The notes under the pieces: model-generated | Told to the model about the DNA's origin: nothing | The model's input: only the letters and a program-made list of their open reading frames with translations | The model's database searches: none | Translations under genes and position numbers: made by a program | Shown here: piece by piece, positions 14,001 through 24,924 of the stretch | Layout of the letters: each line of letters begins with the position of its first letter | Position numbering within the stretch: position 1 is the first letter of the stretch | From: Antedon mediterranea | Taxonomy: Eukaryota; Echinodermata; Crinoidea; Comatulida; Antedonidae | Assembly: GCF_964355755.1 (NCBI RefSeq) | Contig: NC_092674.1 | Coordinates: 28,632,001 to 28,696,000, forward strand | DNA: 64,000 nucleotides | Reading direction: 5' to 3'

Positions 14001-14950
14001 TAATTATTAGATTATAGATACACTAACTCATAATTTACTCCAATTGTAGATGGATTTATCCTCTCTAAGTGGATTCCTGAATGGAATTGAATCGCCAGAA
14101 AAGAAGGATAAGACAGTAACATTGAACAGTCTTTGTCCACCGGTCATTCTTTGTGAATCATCTAGGGACTCTATAATGTCAACAAGCAATGTAAGTACAC
14201 ATCCCCTACTCGTCTCGAAAGATGCAGTAGGTTCTTTACATGAGCTAGATGTGTACGCTGGACCTACCGTTTATAGTCCTTAATCGAGAAGACTCATTCT
14301 ACCACCAGAACCATGAAACAAGTGAGGCTCAAACCCTTGCTGATGTTATGGCTAGATATTATGGTTCCTGTCTTAACCACTCGCTACAGCCAACACCCAC
14401 GTTTGACGCGTAATAGACGAGTAATATAGTTATGATTAATAGATAGTACGACACATTTTGACATTACTGCCAACTTCTATTCAGGAGACGTTTGTATTAA
14501 TTTACATTAATAAAATATTGTCAAAATCATCCCTATGTTGTGCGGGCCTTATCTGCTATATTCATTATGTTGAAATACTTGGCGTATGAACTCTCCAGCC
14601 TCATTTTGACACAACACACTCATCTCAATGTTGCACATTTTTACGACAAAATTACTACCAAAAATAAATTTTAACCTTTATAAAATATGTTTTCAATGAT
14701 GTTTTATTTAATCATTTCTATCCAGTTCCAAGTTGATGGTACATTACAGAGTCTAATGAATGAAAACAGCATAGACTACATGGCAAAGTTCGCTGACCTT
14801 GCTGCGCACCTGGACGAAAGCACCGACTTGCCCGTCAACCTAAACGTCAACGAACCAATCACGCAACCCACGCAAGGTAGCGCATCAAAAGCACTCGACT
14901 TCAGTTCTGTGGATTTCGGCAGTGGTAAATTAAATCGCATAGTGTCATGA
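5048..14950 (+). CDS. CRAMP1: Cramped chromatin regulator homologue (SANT-domain protein CRAMP1)
   Basis: Nineteen phase-consistent exons encode about 1096 aa: 5048-5112, 5456-5721, 5954-6054, 6192-6284, 6661-6721, 6930-7050, 7544-7629, 8059-8173, 8340-8421, 8803-9399, 10266-10406, 10764-11093, 11571-11627, 11755-11947, 12560-12678, 13144-13483, 13588-13745, 14050-14190 and 14726-14950. The SANT/Myb-like region (about aa 120-190: RWEAWSNQDKNYFF, HGKDFDAIQKHI, KNKDQVRHLYYRTLHKI) and the following conserved block (ELYALINYGELRKKI, VRFKGKNVRIKTPVCKALKK, QPRNNDALATVQGLAHNPRLR) match Cramped/CRAMP1. 'FLRSSVKRPKRD' before the SANT domain and 'YMAKFADLA' near the C-terminus are also family features. 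The middle is low-complexity Ser/Pro/Thr. The start at 5048 was chosen because exon 1 splices in frame (GG+C) into exon 2; the alternative is the internal ATG at 5457. Cramped is a nuclear chromatin factor, Polycomb-like in flies and tied to linker-histone expression. The first possible AATAAA is at 15110. Confidence 0.93.
6358..6560 (+). mobile_element. tRNA-derived SINE
   Basis: The head has pol III promoter-like boxes: A box around TGGTGTAATGGTTAGG, B box GGTTCGATACC. A central GGCAAGATACTTTACC block typical of several SINEs follows, and the tail is AAATAAATCAAATCAA. It lies in CRAMP1 intron 4. Confidence 0.65.
7262..7391. mobile_element. MITE, 'AAAGCTTGGTTCCC' family
   Basis: The ends AAAGCTTGGTTCCC and TGGGAACCAAGATTT form an inverted repeat with GCAACTCAAGG / GTGCGTTGTAG inside. 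The same family recurs near 61.3 and 62.3 kb. It lies in CRAMP1 intron 6 and overlaps a spurious 78-codon ORF. Confidence 0.7.
8569..8732. mobile_element. Palindromic MITE, family 1
   Basis: Full copy in CRAMP1 intron 9 with both termini (AAAGCTCTCTCTACAC and GTGTAGACAGAGCTTAA). Confidence 0.85.
9463..9902. mobile_element. 440-bp TIR element (TTAGGGAGGTTT ends)
   Basis: The left end TTAGGGAGGTTTCACAAC and right end TGCAAAACCTCCCTAA are inverted, and the similarity runs inward about 50 bp (ACGAATACGATAACG..GGATACGTCACAC against GTGCGTGATGTATCC). The interior is AT-rich and non-coding. It is inserted in CRAMP1 intron 10. Confidence 0.75.
9917..10090. mobile_element. TIR element, 'TACAGTCAACT' family
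   Basis: The ends TACAGTCAACTTTTTC and GGGAGAGTTGACTGTA are inverted. The interior shares CTTGAGRTCC, GAATACCAG and TAGGCCAGA words with the element at 26717, so both belong to one family. Confidence 0.6.
10088..10203. repeat. ATC/ATCATC simple repeat
   Basis: Imperfect (ATC)n microsatellite just before CRAMP1 exon 11, with interspersed GATCATCA motifs. Confidence 0.85.
10423..10556. mobile_element. Palindromic MITE, family 1
   Basis: Copy with both termini, starting 17 bp after the donor of CRAMP1 exon 11. Confidence 0.8.
11327..11477. mobile_element. Palindromic MITE, family 1
   Basis: Near-consensus copy in CRAMP1 intron 12: AAGCTCTGTCTACACTATC at the left, GATAGTGTAGACAGAGCTT at the right. 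Confidence 0.88.
12250..12450 (-). mobile_element. tRNA-derived SINE with target duplication
   Basis: On the minus strand the head reads GTGGCTGAGTGGTTAAGAC (A box, Leu/Ser-tRNA-like), then GGGTTCAAGGCTCACTC (B box) and a unique body ending in AGTAGGGG. A 23-bp direct repeat with one mismatch (12227-12249 and 12451-12473) brackets it as a target-site duplication, which fixes the boundaries. Confidence 0.85.
12908..13100 (-). mobile_element. tRNA-derived SINE, second copy
   Basis: Same family and orientation as the copy at 12250 and similar along its length, in CRAMP1 intron 15. The A-box end is worn (AAGCGGTTAAGACAGTGG). Confidence 0.8.
14203..14390 (-). mobile_element. tRNA-derived SINE, third copy
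   Basis: Third and most diverged copy, starting 12 bp past the donor of CRAMP1 exon 18. The minus-strand A box reads AGCGAGTGGTTAAGACAG and the B-box region GGGTTTGAGCCTCAC. Confidence 0.75.
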
Positions 14951-15247
14951 TTTGTGGAATATAAGTTCATGAAGTTTGAAGAGATTACTCTGTTTTGATT
15001 GGACAATCAAGGTGATATTCAAGAATGTTAACTAGAAGGGAGCTTTTGATTTGCGACGTATTGATCTGTCAGCGGTTGTCGTCTTGAAACCACGAAAACT
15101 GTATTGAGAAATAAAGTGTGGATACACATTTCAACTTTCCTGCAGGCACACAATGAACTAACCTGATACTAGGTCTTCAGTCCCTACATATGTCACTGGA
15201 GTCCCAGAACAACAGTGTACAATGTTTTCAGTGAAAGAAATACCCTA

Positions 15248-15412
15248 AAATCTCTGTCTACACTATCAAACTAGTTTGACAAAAAAGTGTGATGTGCCCA
15301 AATATGGTAGTGATATGCTTAAATATGTTAGTGGAGTATGACATAATCATGTCCATATATGGGCACATCACATTTTTTTGTTACATCAAGTTTGATAGTG
15401 TAGACAGAGCTT
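15248..15412. mobile_element. Palindromic MITE, family 1
   Basis: Full copy downstream of the CRAMP1 stop. If the CRAMP1 3'UTR is long, it would be transcribed as a hairpin. Confidence 0.85.
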
Positions 15413-15899
15413 AATTCAGAGTACAAGTGTCATCGTAAATCAACATGTATTTATTTTTATTATGTTTGGGTTTTTGTTTCTTAAAAGGTAAATTAATGAT
15501 TTTTTATGTCATTTTCATGTTATTTCATTTCAAATTACTTTCTTTAAATGTGTTTTTATTTTATTATGTCCTTTGTGCAATATTACTATTGTATAAAAAA
15601 TATATGTTCTATAAAATGTACATTATATATATATATATGAAAATAACAGAAACAAATACTGTAAAACATATTTGTATACATCTCTGTATAAAGTAAATGT
15701 CTAAAAATCCTTGTATTTTTCAAATTTAGTATTATTACTGATATATGTCCATATTGTGCCAATTTTGTTGTTTGTAGGAATAACATCTCATGGATTTTTA
15801 TTTTAGGAGGCATAATTACATAAAATTTATCTTCAACAAAATATTTACCATTTTGTTCTCCCATGTGTGACTTTTGAACTGTGCATGGTATGAAGGCTA

Positions 15900-16105
15900 A
15901 AGCCTGTTTTCCTGTCGACGTTATTCGACGCTATCGTTAACAATAATCAGCGATCTTCTACGTAAACATTGAAATGGTAACGATTTACAGGAAAAGGTAC
16001 TCGCTATCGTTATCATTTCAACTTGATCGTTTTCAAACGATCGTCGTTGAACTGTTAACGATCAACGACGATAGCGTCGAATAACGTCGACAGGAAAACA
16101 GGCTT
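15900..16105. mobile_element. 206-bp TIR element (AAGCCTGTTTTCCTG ends)
   Basis: A near-perfect inverted repeat of about 40 bp: AAGCCTGTTTTCCTGTCGAC with CGACGCTATCGTTAAC inside, against GTTAACGATC..GACGATAGCGTCG and GTCGACAGGAAAACAGGCTT. The middle repeats AACGAT motifs. It is non-coding. Confidence 0.85.
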
Positions 16106-16132
16106 AAGAAATGCAATGCTCCGATATCAAAA

Positions 16133-16287
16133 TGCCAATTTACACAGACGAGCAGTAACTGTAATAAAAATATAGAATCTGTTTTATTTCCTTATGACCA
16201 TTTACACAGATAGATACAGATTCTATGTGGAACAAGCTAGAAGGTTTTCCGCTTACCGTTAGCGTGCGTCTGTGTAAATTCGCCTTT
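16133..16287. mobile_element. MITE, 'TTTACACAGACGAGC' family
   Basis: Left AATTTACACAGACGAGCAG and right GCGTCTGTGTAAATTCGCC are inverted. The same family occurs at 29026, where the internal GGTCATAAGGAAT-type sequence is shared in inverse. Confidence 0.75.
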
Positions 16288-18095
16288 AAGGCCATTATTA
16301 GTAAATCCTGAGAATTTAACAGTTTTTTCGATGTATTTTATTGGTTTTAGATGATTGCTATTTTTAATTAAGAATTGTTTTGTTCTTATAAGAAATTGAG
16401 GTTTCAAATTACAGTATTATTTTATGACTGATTTATTAATTTGTTTATTTTTGATGTATTTTTAAATTGTGTTTTATGGGACACAAGAAATTCAATTTAA
16501 TGTTTAAAAAATGTTTTCGCTTATAAAATGACAAAATAAACAGTTAAACTCAACCAAAAACCTCAGTTGGCTGGCAGCCAATTTGACCAGTTTTTGCTAT
16601 CAGGTAAATAAAGTGAATAACTATTGTGACATTAAAATGGCATATTCTACAAAACAAAAATTGTCAAAATGATTTTCCAGGGGGACAATACATCTTGAAC
16701 TGTGTGTGCCTAAATGAGATGTTAAATTAACAAATGTGGTTACTTTGGAAAAACTGTTAAAATTACTAATTTTTGTGAAAGAACAAAAACAATATACGAG
16801 GTTTTTTACAATTAGGAAATGATGTATTAAAGACAAAAAATACACTTTTTACAATTTGTTGCCTTTCTGAAGTTGTTTATTTATTACACGTTTTTTACTT
16901 ATTGTACTTCAACATGTATTTCATACAAAGACATTTATATTTAACTAAGCACTGCATTTTAACATTTATTATACAAATTATGCATATATAATATATCAGA
17001 GACATTTATACACAACAATAATATATTTATATACTATTGAAACAAATATTTGTTGATAAAGGATATTACACACTGTAGATACAGTCCAATACCAGACACC
17101 CCTGGGCTGGCCTTATATGCCTGGTTTTCCATAAATTCTGGTACTGTATTCAGAAAATGTGTTTCTTAAATGTATTTAGTATGGAGCGAGTGTAGAATCT
17201 GTTTGGACTTGCGCCTTATTCTCACGCCTGGTTATTTTTCCTTGCTGACCAAATAAATATGTTTAAAAAAGATATTGGGGCCCTTTTGAATTTCAAAGGT
17301 CTGATTTTGTGAGAGTTTCTGGTTTCAAAGAGTATTTATGAAGTTGACTGTATTGCCTAAATTACACATTTCAGAAATTACAAAATCACACTGCATTTTA
17401 CATGAAAACAAAGACAATTGTTTTTATTTTAACAAAGATTAAGAACACAGCAATAATACCATTGAACCATTTGACACTCTGTTTCAACCTGTAACAGGTT
17501 GTAGGAGCATTAGGGAATTCGTTTATGCATTCATCCATGCATAAACATATCATTCTGGGTTATTCACAATAACAGCAGCATCAATTTTGGAATTTCATTT
17601 TCATATTCAATAACAAAAAGAAATGATTTTATAATAGTATCGCAACACACCTTTCTTCTATTAGCAGTTTCTATTAAATTTTTACCCAAAAGTATTTTAT
17701 TAATTTTAACAACTACTTTTTGCATATCAGCAAGTTTTTATTTGACACTTATTCATAACAATAATTCCATCAGCAATTAATAAATAATATTTACAAAAGT
17801 AATAAAAGAACATAGAATTAACAATTATGTATACATCACAATTTTTTTAGCCACTTTCATTTATTTTAGTCCCATTGCTAGTTCTTAACGAAAGAAAATA
17901 ACACCCACAGTTTCTCAAAAGAGAAATTAAAGTCAAAATTTGTAATTTTAGTAAAATTATCAATTTCATTACACTGTAACACATGCAACATTGTGAAAGC
18001 AAATATCCCCCAATGCAACATGCACATAGTCAACTTTTACAGTCAACCAATTGAGGGCGTATGAATTGCAAATGGAAGAATTTATTTATTGGTTA

Positions 18096-19100
18096 TCAAT
18101 CCTCATCAAGATCACTATCATCGTCGTCATAACCGCCTTTTATTGTTTTGTTCTGTCTCTTTTGTTTTAGAATGTTTTTTAGTTTTCCGTCTTCACCTAC
18201 AGGTGGGTCCTGTAAGTTGCCGCTGTAGTTTATGACATCAGCACAGCCTAGTCTCCACTCTAGCATCTCTGTTGGAAAGTCATCTCTGCCTCCAAGATCT
18301 TGGAATCTAAATTTCAAAAACAGGAACACAAATATTTTGAAATAAAGGTTGTACAATAGTAATTGAAAAAACATTTTTTGTTTAATGAGTTATTGAAGCC
18401 AGTTTTCCACTAGGAAACTTTATTCGTGCAAATCGAAAGTATTTTAATCTACTTTTTGTGACGCGCAAACCAATCATTATCACTCAGAAATGTTTGACTT
18501 GCAGGAATATATTCGCTAATAATGGAGATCCGGCCTAAAAATGTATAAAAAAGGTATAATAAAACAAAATAAGTTTTTCCTTAATGTACGATTGTTCTTT
18601 ATTGACGAAAGATTAGTGTATATTTTATTATTTGGTGTAACTTCTTACCCAACAATATAATCTGTTGTTTTGCCTTCCTTGACAATTGCTATTGTAGGCA
18701 TGGTTTTGATTCTCAGTCTCTCTGCAAGGAATGGAGCCTTTTCAGCATTTATTTTTAAGAACCTGGTCTCAATATGTTTTGCTGCTAAAATAGATAAATG
18801 CTTATCGATGATTTTACATCTAAATGTACTGTCCCGATAAAAATGACACAGAGCTTTAGTGCTCTTTTTACACTCTGTAAAGAACTCTTTTTCTCCAGGA
18901 ACTTCTGTGTAAACACCATGTCCGTTGGCTAGCCATGTTTTCTTCTGTTCTTCATGTTTCTTCATGGCGTCTAAGCGACGCCGCCGGATACTTTCTAAAT
19001 CATCTTGATCTAGATGATCGATCTTTTCAATTTCTGCGTCAACTTGTTGTTCGATTATTTCTGTAGCTTTTAGAAGCTGATCTTGTAATGCTGGATTCAT
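18096..19100 (-). CDS. TXNDC9: Thioredoxin domain-containing protein 9 (PhLP3)
   Basis: Two coding exons, 19100-18649 and 18306-18096, give 220 aa (human 226 aa). Order: an N-terminal charged coiled-coil helix (LDQDDLESIRRRRLDAMKK), then a thioredoxin-like fold with CHFYRDSTFRCKIIDKH, KINAEKAPFLAERLRIK and the cis-Pro segment MPTIAIVKEGK. The C-terminus is EMLEWRLGCADVINYSG with an acidic DDDDSDLDED tail. There is no CxxC redox motif, as normal for this phosducin-like family. It acts as a cytosolic co-chaperone that modulates CCT/TRiC folding of tubulin and actin. The acceptor just before the ATG (CTTGCAG on the minus strand) suggests an upstream non-coding exon. An AATAAATAAA signal lies only a few bases after the stop. 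Confidence 0.95.
18392..18536. mobile_element. MITE, 'GTTTTCCACTAGG' family
   Basis: This copy lies inside the TXNDC9 intron and resembles the element at 32376: GTTTTCCACTAGG, GCAAATCGAAAGT, CAACCAATCAT and AATATATTCGCT occur in the same order in both. Confidence 0.65.
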
Positions 19101-20123
19101 CTTTGGTATTTATCTGCAAGAAGTTAGCCACACACAAAAAAATACACTAAATTGTAAAATTTAAACTACTACTACTAGGCCTAGCCTATCTATGTACTAC
19201 TAGTTAATTAGGTAGGCCTGCATATCATTTATCCTCCACTTTAGAGTAATAATGGAGAGGATCAAGTCTCTCCTAGCTAGGCCCTGCTTGAACGTACACT
19301 GCATTGATTCAGTGAGTATCTCCGCGCGCGAGTGTACATTTTTAGACTAAGCTAGCTAGGCCTAGGCTAGCCTCTTTATTTAAATAACTAGGCCTAGCCT
19401 AGGCCCTGGCCTAACCTAAGGCCTAGCCTACTAGCCTAGTTAGGCCTACTACTACTTCGCAAATACACAGTTAGCGTCGTAATAATGCGGATGATTTAGA
19501 CAATAATAAACGCCAACATTTATTTATTCAATCAAAATATAAAGTAACTAAATACATACCTATTTAGACGAAAAAAAACTAACTTTATAAAGATTGTTTT
19601 TTTGTTGGGTGGTGGGGGTAACCACGATGAATTTCAAAATGCATAGCGCCACCACCCACTAAAACCGCTAAAACTAGGAATAATAAGGTATGGGATGACC
19701 AAACTAACTTGTGGTAAAAATGAGTAGACGTTCAAAGCTTTTACTATAAATAACAAATCCTGATAAGCAAAACAGATCAATGAAATATCATTTAGTAGGC
19801 TTATATAATATTCAGTGCTTAACAACATTATGTTACAGGCAATAAGATGTTCTGTAATTATGCAGCTTGTAATGCCAAGTTAACCTTCCATACAAACAAT
19901 TTACCCCCTCTGCTGTCTAAAAACAGACTTCCGTTCATTGTGTTTTTTTCACAGTAAAGTAAAGTCCTTGAGCGGTTGTGTTGAGCAAAGAAAACTTCTA
20001 TCGGGGCTAGCAGCAACATGAGCACACGTGATAAATAAATAAATAAACAGGAAAAGACGTCAATTTTGGCCGATTGTCCTTGACATTTAGTTGGCCGTTA
20101 GTACAGTGAATACAAATCTGGAG
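19101..20123. other. Divergent promoter gap TXNDC9 / IDS
   Basis: About 1 kb between the start codons of the head-to-head pair. It holds a cluster of AGGCCTAG/CTAGGCCT palindromic words (19170-19450), the likely non-coding first exon of TXNDC9, and the short IDS 5'UTR. No TATA box was identified. Confidence 0.55.
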
Positions 20124-23100
20124 ATGTTGGGCTTAACATTTCTAAGCATTGGCCTGGTTTACTTCTGCAGTTTCTTGAGTTTTTGTGGAGGTGTGGGTAA
20201 GTACATTTACGAGAATAGTTCTCTCGTGCGTTGTGATTAGTTAATAGTTTGAAAACAAAAATTCGTTTTGTGTTGGGGAGGAGAGGGGGGTGGTTCTGGG
20301 TCATGTTTTCATATTACTACTAAATTTAACAACTGACCTGCACCATATCAAACTTACAACATTGTTGGGTTGTTAATCAAAACTTTTCAAATAAAAAAAA
20401 GCAAATTCTAGGTAAGCTGTAGTAGTAGCAAAGATTTTTAAGTTATAAAATAAAAAAGGCTAATTATAGATATGCATAATTTATGTAGGCCATCTTCATT
20501 CCTTACTTTTCAGAAACGGCTCAGAAGCCAAATGTTCTTTTTATTGTTATTGATGACCTTCGACCTGCCCTTGGTTGTTTTGATGACAGAATTTTAACTC
20601 CAAATATTGATCAACTTGCAGAAAAGTCAGTTAAATTTACTCAGGCATATGTTCAGGTCAGTATAAATGTTCAGTTCAGGGTCATGAAATCCAGGTGCAA
20701 AATAATATTAATAATGAATACAGAATCGACTGTATCAAAAAGGTAAACCTCCAATGTGACTCTCTTTTTGGATCCCAAAGTTGTCCCCTTAATAGAAGTT
20801 GAAAAACCAGAAATTCCTGCCCATATTATAATAGGCAACAACCAGTTAAAACCAGTTTACAACAGTGGAATTTGGTTAATGGTATTGACAGGTGTCAAGC
20901 TGGAATTTCTCCTGGGACTGTATTATCGTATTTATTATCTTGTTTTTCTTCCAGCAAGCCGTATGTGCCCCAAGCCGCATATCTTTTTTAACAAGCAGAC
21001 GACCGGACACAACAAAGCTTTATAACTTCTGTTACTACTGGCGTACCTTTGCTGGCAACTACACAACATTACCGCAGCATTTCAAACAAAATGGATATTT
21101 TACAGCAAGCGTTGGGAAAATCTTTCACCCAGGTATAATATGAGGGCGCTTTCAATTTGCATCAACCAATGACCGACAAATTAAGTTAATTCTCATTTAA
21201 ACTCATGCAGAAGTTGGTAATTTTTTTAGGTCCAGGTGACTAAACATTAATGTGTAGGTCCTAGAACGCAAATCAAATGGTCCTTCACTTCTCAGAATAA
21301 ATTTTCCAACTACCTCACATTCTCACTTTTATTTTTGTTTAAATAGGTAAGGCGTCAGGTAAGAATGATGACTATCCCTATAGTTGGTCTGTACCAGCCT
21401 ATCATCCACCGACACAACTGAACAAAACATCAAAGGTTGGTATGGTTGATATCACTACAACAATTCACAATTGATGTAGCAGCGAATGCTAATATTTTGA
21501 CTTGCTTGTCAATATGTTAAACGAATCCAATCATAATATACATTCTCAAAATATTTATGTATTTATTGTCATAGGAATTTAGTTCCCTTTTGTGCTTCCT
21601 GCTACTTACTTTGTACAGGTAGTTGTTTGTTTGTTGTTGTTGTTGATTGGCAATAAAGAATAAGAATACCGTATAGGCCCTACTTTATAATTAAATAGAG
21701 CATTTCAGACTATATGTGTTACACAAAATGGATAATAAATCATTATTTCTTAAAATACTAAATAAAATATCAATTTTAAAAAATGCATCATTTAACAAAG
21801 AAAGAACAATAATACTGTTACGTCAAAAAGTCGAGCAGCATTTTTTGTAAGAAGTATTTTTTGTTATTTTTTTTATTTAGGTTTGCGAAAATCCAGATGG
21901 CACTCTTCATGAGAATCTACTCTGTCCCGTTGATGTTGCAAAAATGCCCGAGAAATCGCTACCAGATATTCAGAGCACAAACCATGCGATAGGAATCCTC
22001 AAAAACATCTCTTCAAACACAATTAAAGAACCATTCTTTTTAGCGGTCGGGTACCATAAACCACACGTCCCATTCAAGTATCCGAAGGATTTTAAAAAGT
22101 TGTACCCATTGAGTTCCGTCTGGATGCCATCCAATAACTTCTTTCCTCCAGGTCTTCCAACTGTTGCCTGGGTTCCATATGATGACATGAGAAAAAGAGA
22201 AGATGTAGCAAGTTGGAATGCTAGTTATCCATTTGGTCCAATACCATTAAATTACCAGGTAATTGCAAAATCTATTTTCTTATCATTTTGGTTTAAAATA
22301 AATTTATTTCTAAACAGAAGACATGATGGCTGTGGAAAATGGATATAAGCGCTCGCTGGCTAAACCCAGGGGTCCCGGAGCTTATGGGGGCTCCTGAGCA
22401 GTGCACAGAGGAAAAAACAGGCATTAATATATGTCCAGCGTTGGAGGGCCACTTAGAGATCCTAAACCAGGGGCCTCAAGTCTCTGCGTTACACCACTGT
22501 AGGAGGGCATTAATGTGCATTTGAATTTCAAATTCATGGAATGGGGTGTAGAATAAGATTTCAGAGAAGGTCAGTGGTAAACCCTGATTGCTGTTAACCC
22601 AGTATTACAATTGTCCATAATTTTTTTTTCTACAGCGAATGGTTCGTCAAAACTACTTTGCTTCAACGACTTATATCGATTATGAAGTTGGCCGTCTGCT
22701 ATCAGCATTAGATGAAGCTGGATTGGCAGACAACACTATTATAACATTCAAAGGCGACCATGGTAATTATACAATACTCACCATAGAGTTATTATTAAAC
22801 TAGAGAGTCTATCAACTCAAACAATCACCATTCAAAATTAGAAACTTTATTAAAGTATAAGCAAAGTAAATGTGAATCATTTTGAATTAAAATGACTACA
22901 ATTTGGAATAGGATATTTATAACATCCCTCAGTGGTCTTTATAAGAGTAAATTAAACCAGCATTTTAGGTGAATTTTTTTATTTTTTTAATCTTATCGTT
23001 TTTTTTTTAAAAGGTTGGCAACTTGGCGAACATGAAGATTGGGCAAAATTCAGCCTATTCAACGAGGCAACCAGAGTGCCATTGTTCTTCCACATTCCTG

Positions 23101-23756
23101 GTGTCACCACAAAGAAACAGAAAAAACAAGGAGAAACATTCCAATTTATAAACACACTAAAAGATACAAAACTCAAGGAGAAACATTTAAAACGATTAAA
23201 TGATTTGACAGCGCCTAAAAAATCTTCAATATCGGCTGATCTCACTACAGATGCGTTTGTCGAGCTGGTTGATCTGTTTCCCACTCTTGCGGAACTCGCT
23301 GGTCTTCAGGTTCCACCGACATGTCCTTCAAAGCCCTTCAAGACCATGTTATGCACAGAAGGAACCAGCCTTGTGCCTTTGATCAACCAGACAGTATACG
23401 GAAAAAAAGATTCTAAAATTATCCAATGGAAAAATGCTACGTTCTCGCAATATCCAAGGCCGTCGGATTACCCATGCTCCCTGACAGATTTATCACCCTA
23501 TGAGAACATCACTATTATGGGATATTCGATGCAGACAACTAAGTACCGTTATACAGAGTGGATAGGCTTTGATACAAATGACTTCAGTAAAGACTGGAAC
23601 AAAGTCCATGCAAGAGAGTTGTACATGATGGATTCGGATAAACAAGAAAATTACAACGTTGCCAATAAAGAATCAAATAAAGATCTTATAATAGAATTAT
23701 CAGGACAGTTGAAGGACGGATGGCGAAATAGTTTACCCATTTTAAAAAACGATTGA
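20124..23756 (+). CDS. IDS: Iduronate-2-sulfatase, lysosomal
   Basis: Seven exons (20124-20196, 20514-20656, 20955-21132, 21347-21435, 21881-22258, 22636-22762, 23014-23756) encode about 576 aa (human 550). The N-terminus is a signal peptide ([15 protein letters not shown]..). Metal ligands are in [11 protein letters not shown] (Asp38/39). The sulfatase signature VCAPSR carries Cys76, which would be converted to formylglycine. [13 protein letters not shown] and FKGDHGWQLGEH (Asp328/His329) complete the active site. The C-terminal part has QYPRPSDYP and [16 protein letters not shown] as in IDS. It removes 2-O-sulfate from iduronate in dermatan and heparan sulfate in lysosomes. 'GDHG' replaces human 'SDHG'. 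Divergent from TXNDC9. Confidence 0.96.
22339..22499. mobile_element. CAGTGGCGTAAC-family non-autonomous element (5' worn)
   Basis: The right end GCGTTACACCACTG, the GGCTAAACC / GAGCAGTGC / GGAGGGCCACTTAG body and a degraded left end match the complete copy at 63575. It lies in IDS intron 5. Confidence 0.6.
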
Positions 23757-24924
23757 TCCCTTATTTCTTTTAAAAAAGACAATAGGTCTGTGGTATAAAA
23801 CAAACAAGGAATGTACAGTACAGGAGAACAGGAGAACCTCTATTAAAGGTCTTTCACACCTGTTCCGGCACAGTTTTGGTCTGTGAATCGAACATCAGTG
23901 TTCCATTTTCACGAAACTCCGTGCCAATCGATAAGCGCGTAGCCGTGTGAAAACGTAACATTGATGTTGGGATTTGATTTTCCAGGGCTGGACCGGAACC
24001 GTGCCTGAACAGGTGCGAAAGACCCTTTAAGGGGGGAACCTTTGTCCCCTTAATAGGGTTCCTTTGTCCCCTTAATAGGGTTGTCCCAAAGAAGGGGTTC
24101 TAGACTATGCATATACAGTAATTTTCAGATAGTAAAGAGGTTGTCTGTACTATGTATATTTCATTTGAATGAAAGAATACAATACTGTACAATAGTATAG
24201 GCCTACAGTATTAATTTAGAAGATTATAACGGCGGTTTTATCCATTTTTTTTTGTTTTTCTTTTTATCCATTTTATAACCTTATTTAAATTTACAAATTT
24301 TAGTGCATAAAGCTAAATTATATATTTTTGTATACATTTAAAAATAAAATTTTACCATATAAAATTACAGTGTTCATTTCTTGAATTATCAATGAAAATT
24401 CTTTAAAATGTAAAACAGATTTTCAACAAAATTTAAACTTTATAGAACTACAATCAGTTCATTCTGTAATTGTGATATTTTCACTGATTATCTGTACTCT
24501 ATAATAATAAGGTTATATTTGTATGATACAGGCAGAATATGTGATACATATGTGCCACTGTATCATAGACCTTGCCTTTGAATCTGAATATATTATAGAT
24601 ACAGTACCAATAATTGGCTAATCATAGAGATCACTTAATTTCTCCCTGGTTAAATGTATATTCTGTAGATATACATATTGTAAAAATTAACAAATGTAAG
24701 TGCCAAACCATCTAAAATCATTGGCCAGATTTTTACATATTTTTAGTAATGAATTATGTATTAAATAAAAAGTCAAATAAAGACACTAAATGCTTTTAAA
24801 ATTTAAAATTTAATAGTCATTTGATATAATGAAAGGTACTATTATAATTTTTTAATGATTTTTTATCTCTTGTTAACATAATTTGTTTTATTATTTATTA
24901 TCATTGTCCTTAGGTAATTTGACA
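23757..24924. other. Convergent intergenic gap IDS / SLC25A43
   Basis: 3'UTRs of two convergent genes, AT-rich, with one MITE (23845-24028) and a short duplicated CCTTTGTCCCCTTAATAGGG unit at 24050-24080. Nothing else recognised. Confidence 0.6.
23845..24028. mobile_element. 184-bp MITE (AAAGGTCTTTCACACC ends)
   Basis: AAAGGTCTTTCACACCTGTTCC at the left is the inverse of GAACAGGTGCGAAAGACCCTTT at the right. Flanks read TTAA-like on both sides, suggesting a TTAA or TTA target. Non-coding. Confidence 0.75.

Larger units (their letters stand above)
14951..18095. other. Intergenic region and 3'UTRs (CRAMP1 / TXNDC9)
   Basis: Convergent gap between the CRAMP1 stop and the TXNDC9 stop. It contains three MITEs (listed separately), a short (TA)n run near 15630 and otherwise AT-rich DNA. 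AATAAA motifs occur at 15110 and near 16535, so the CRAMP1 3'UTR may be short or long. No further gene was recognised. Confidence 0.6.

Noticed and set aside
15445-15696. Hydrophobic ORF that could be a small membrane protein.
   Set aside because: Produced by AT-rich DNA with a (TA)n run; no start context, conservation or partner exons.
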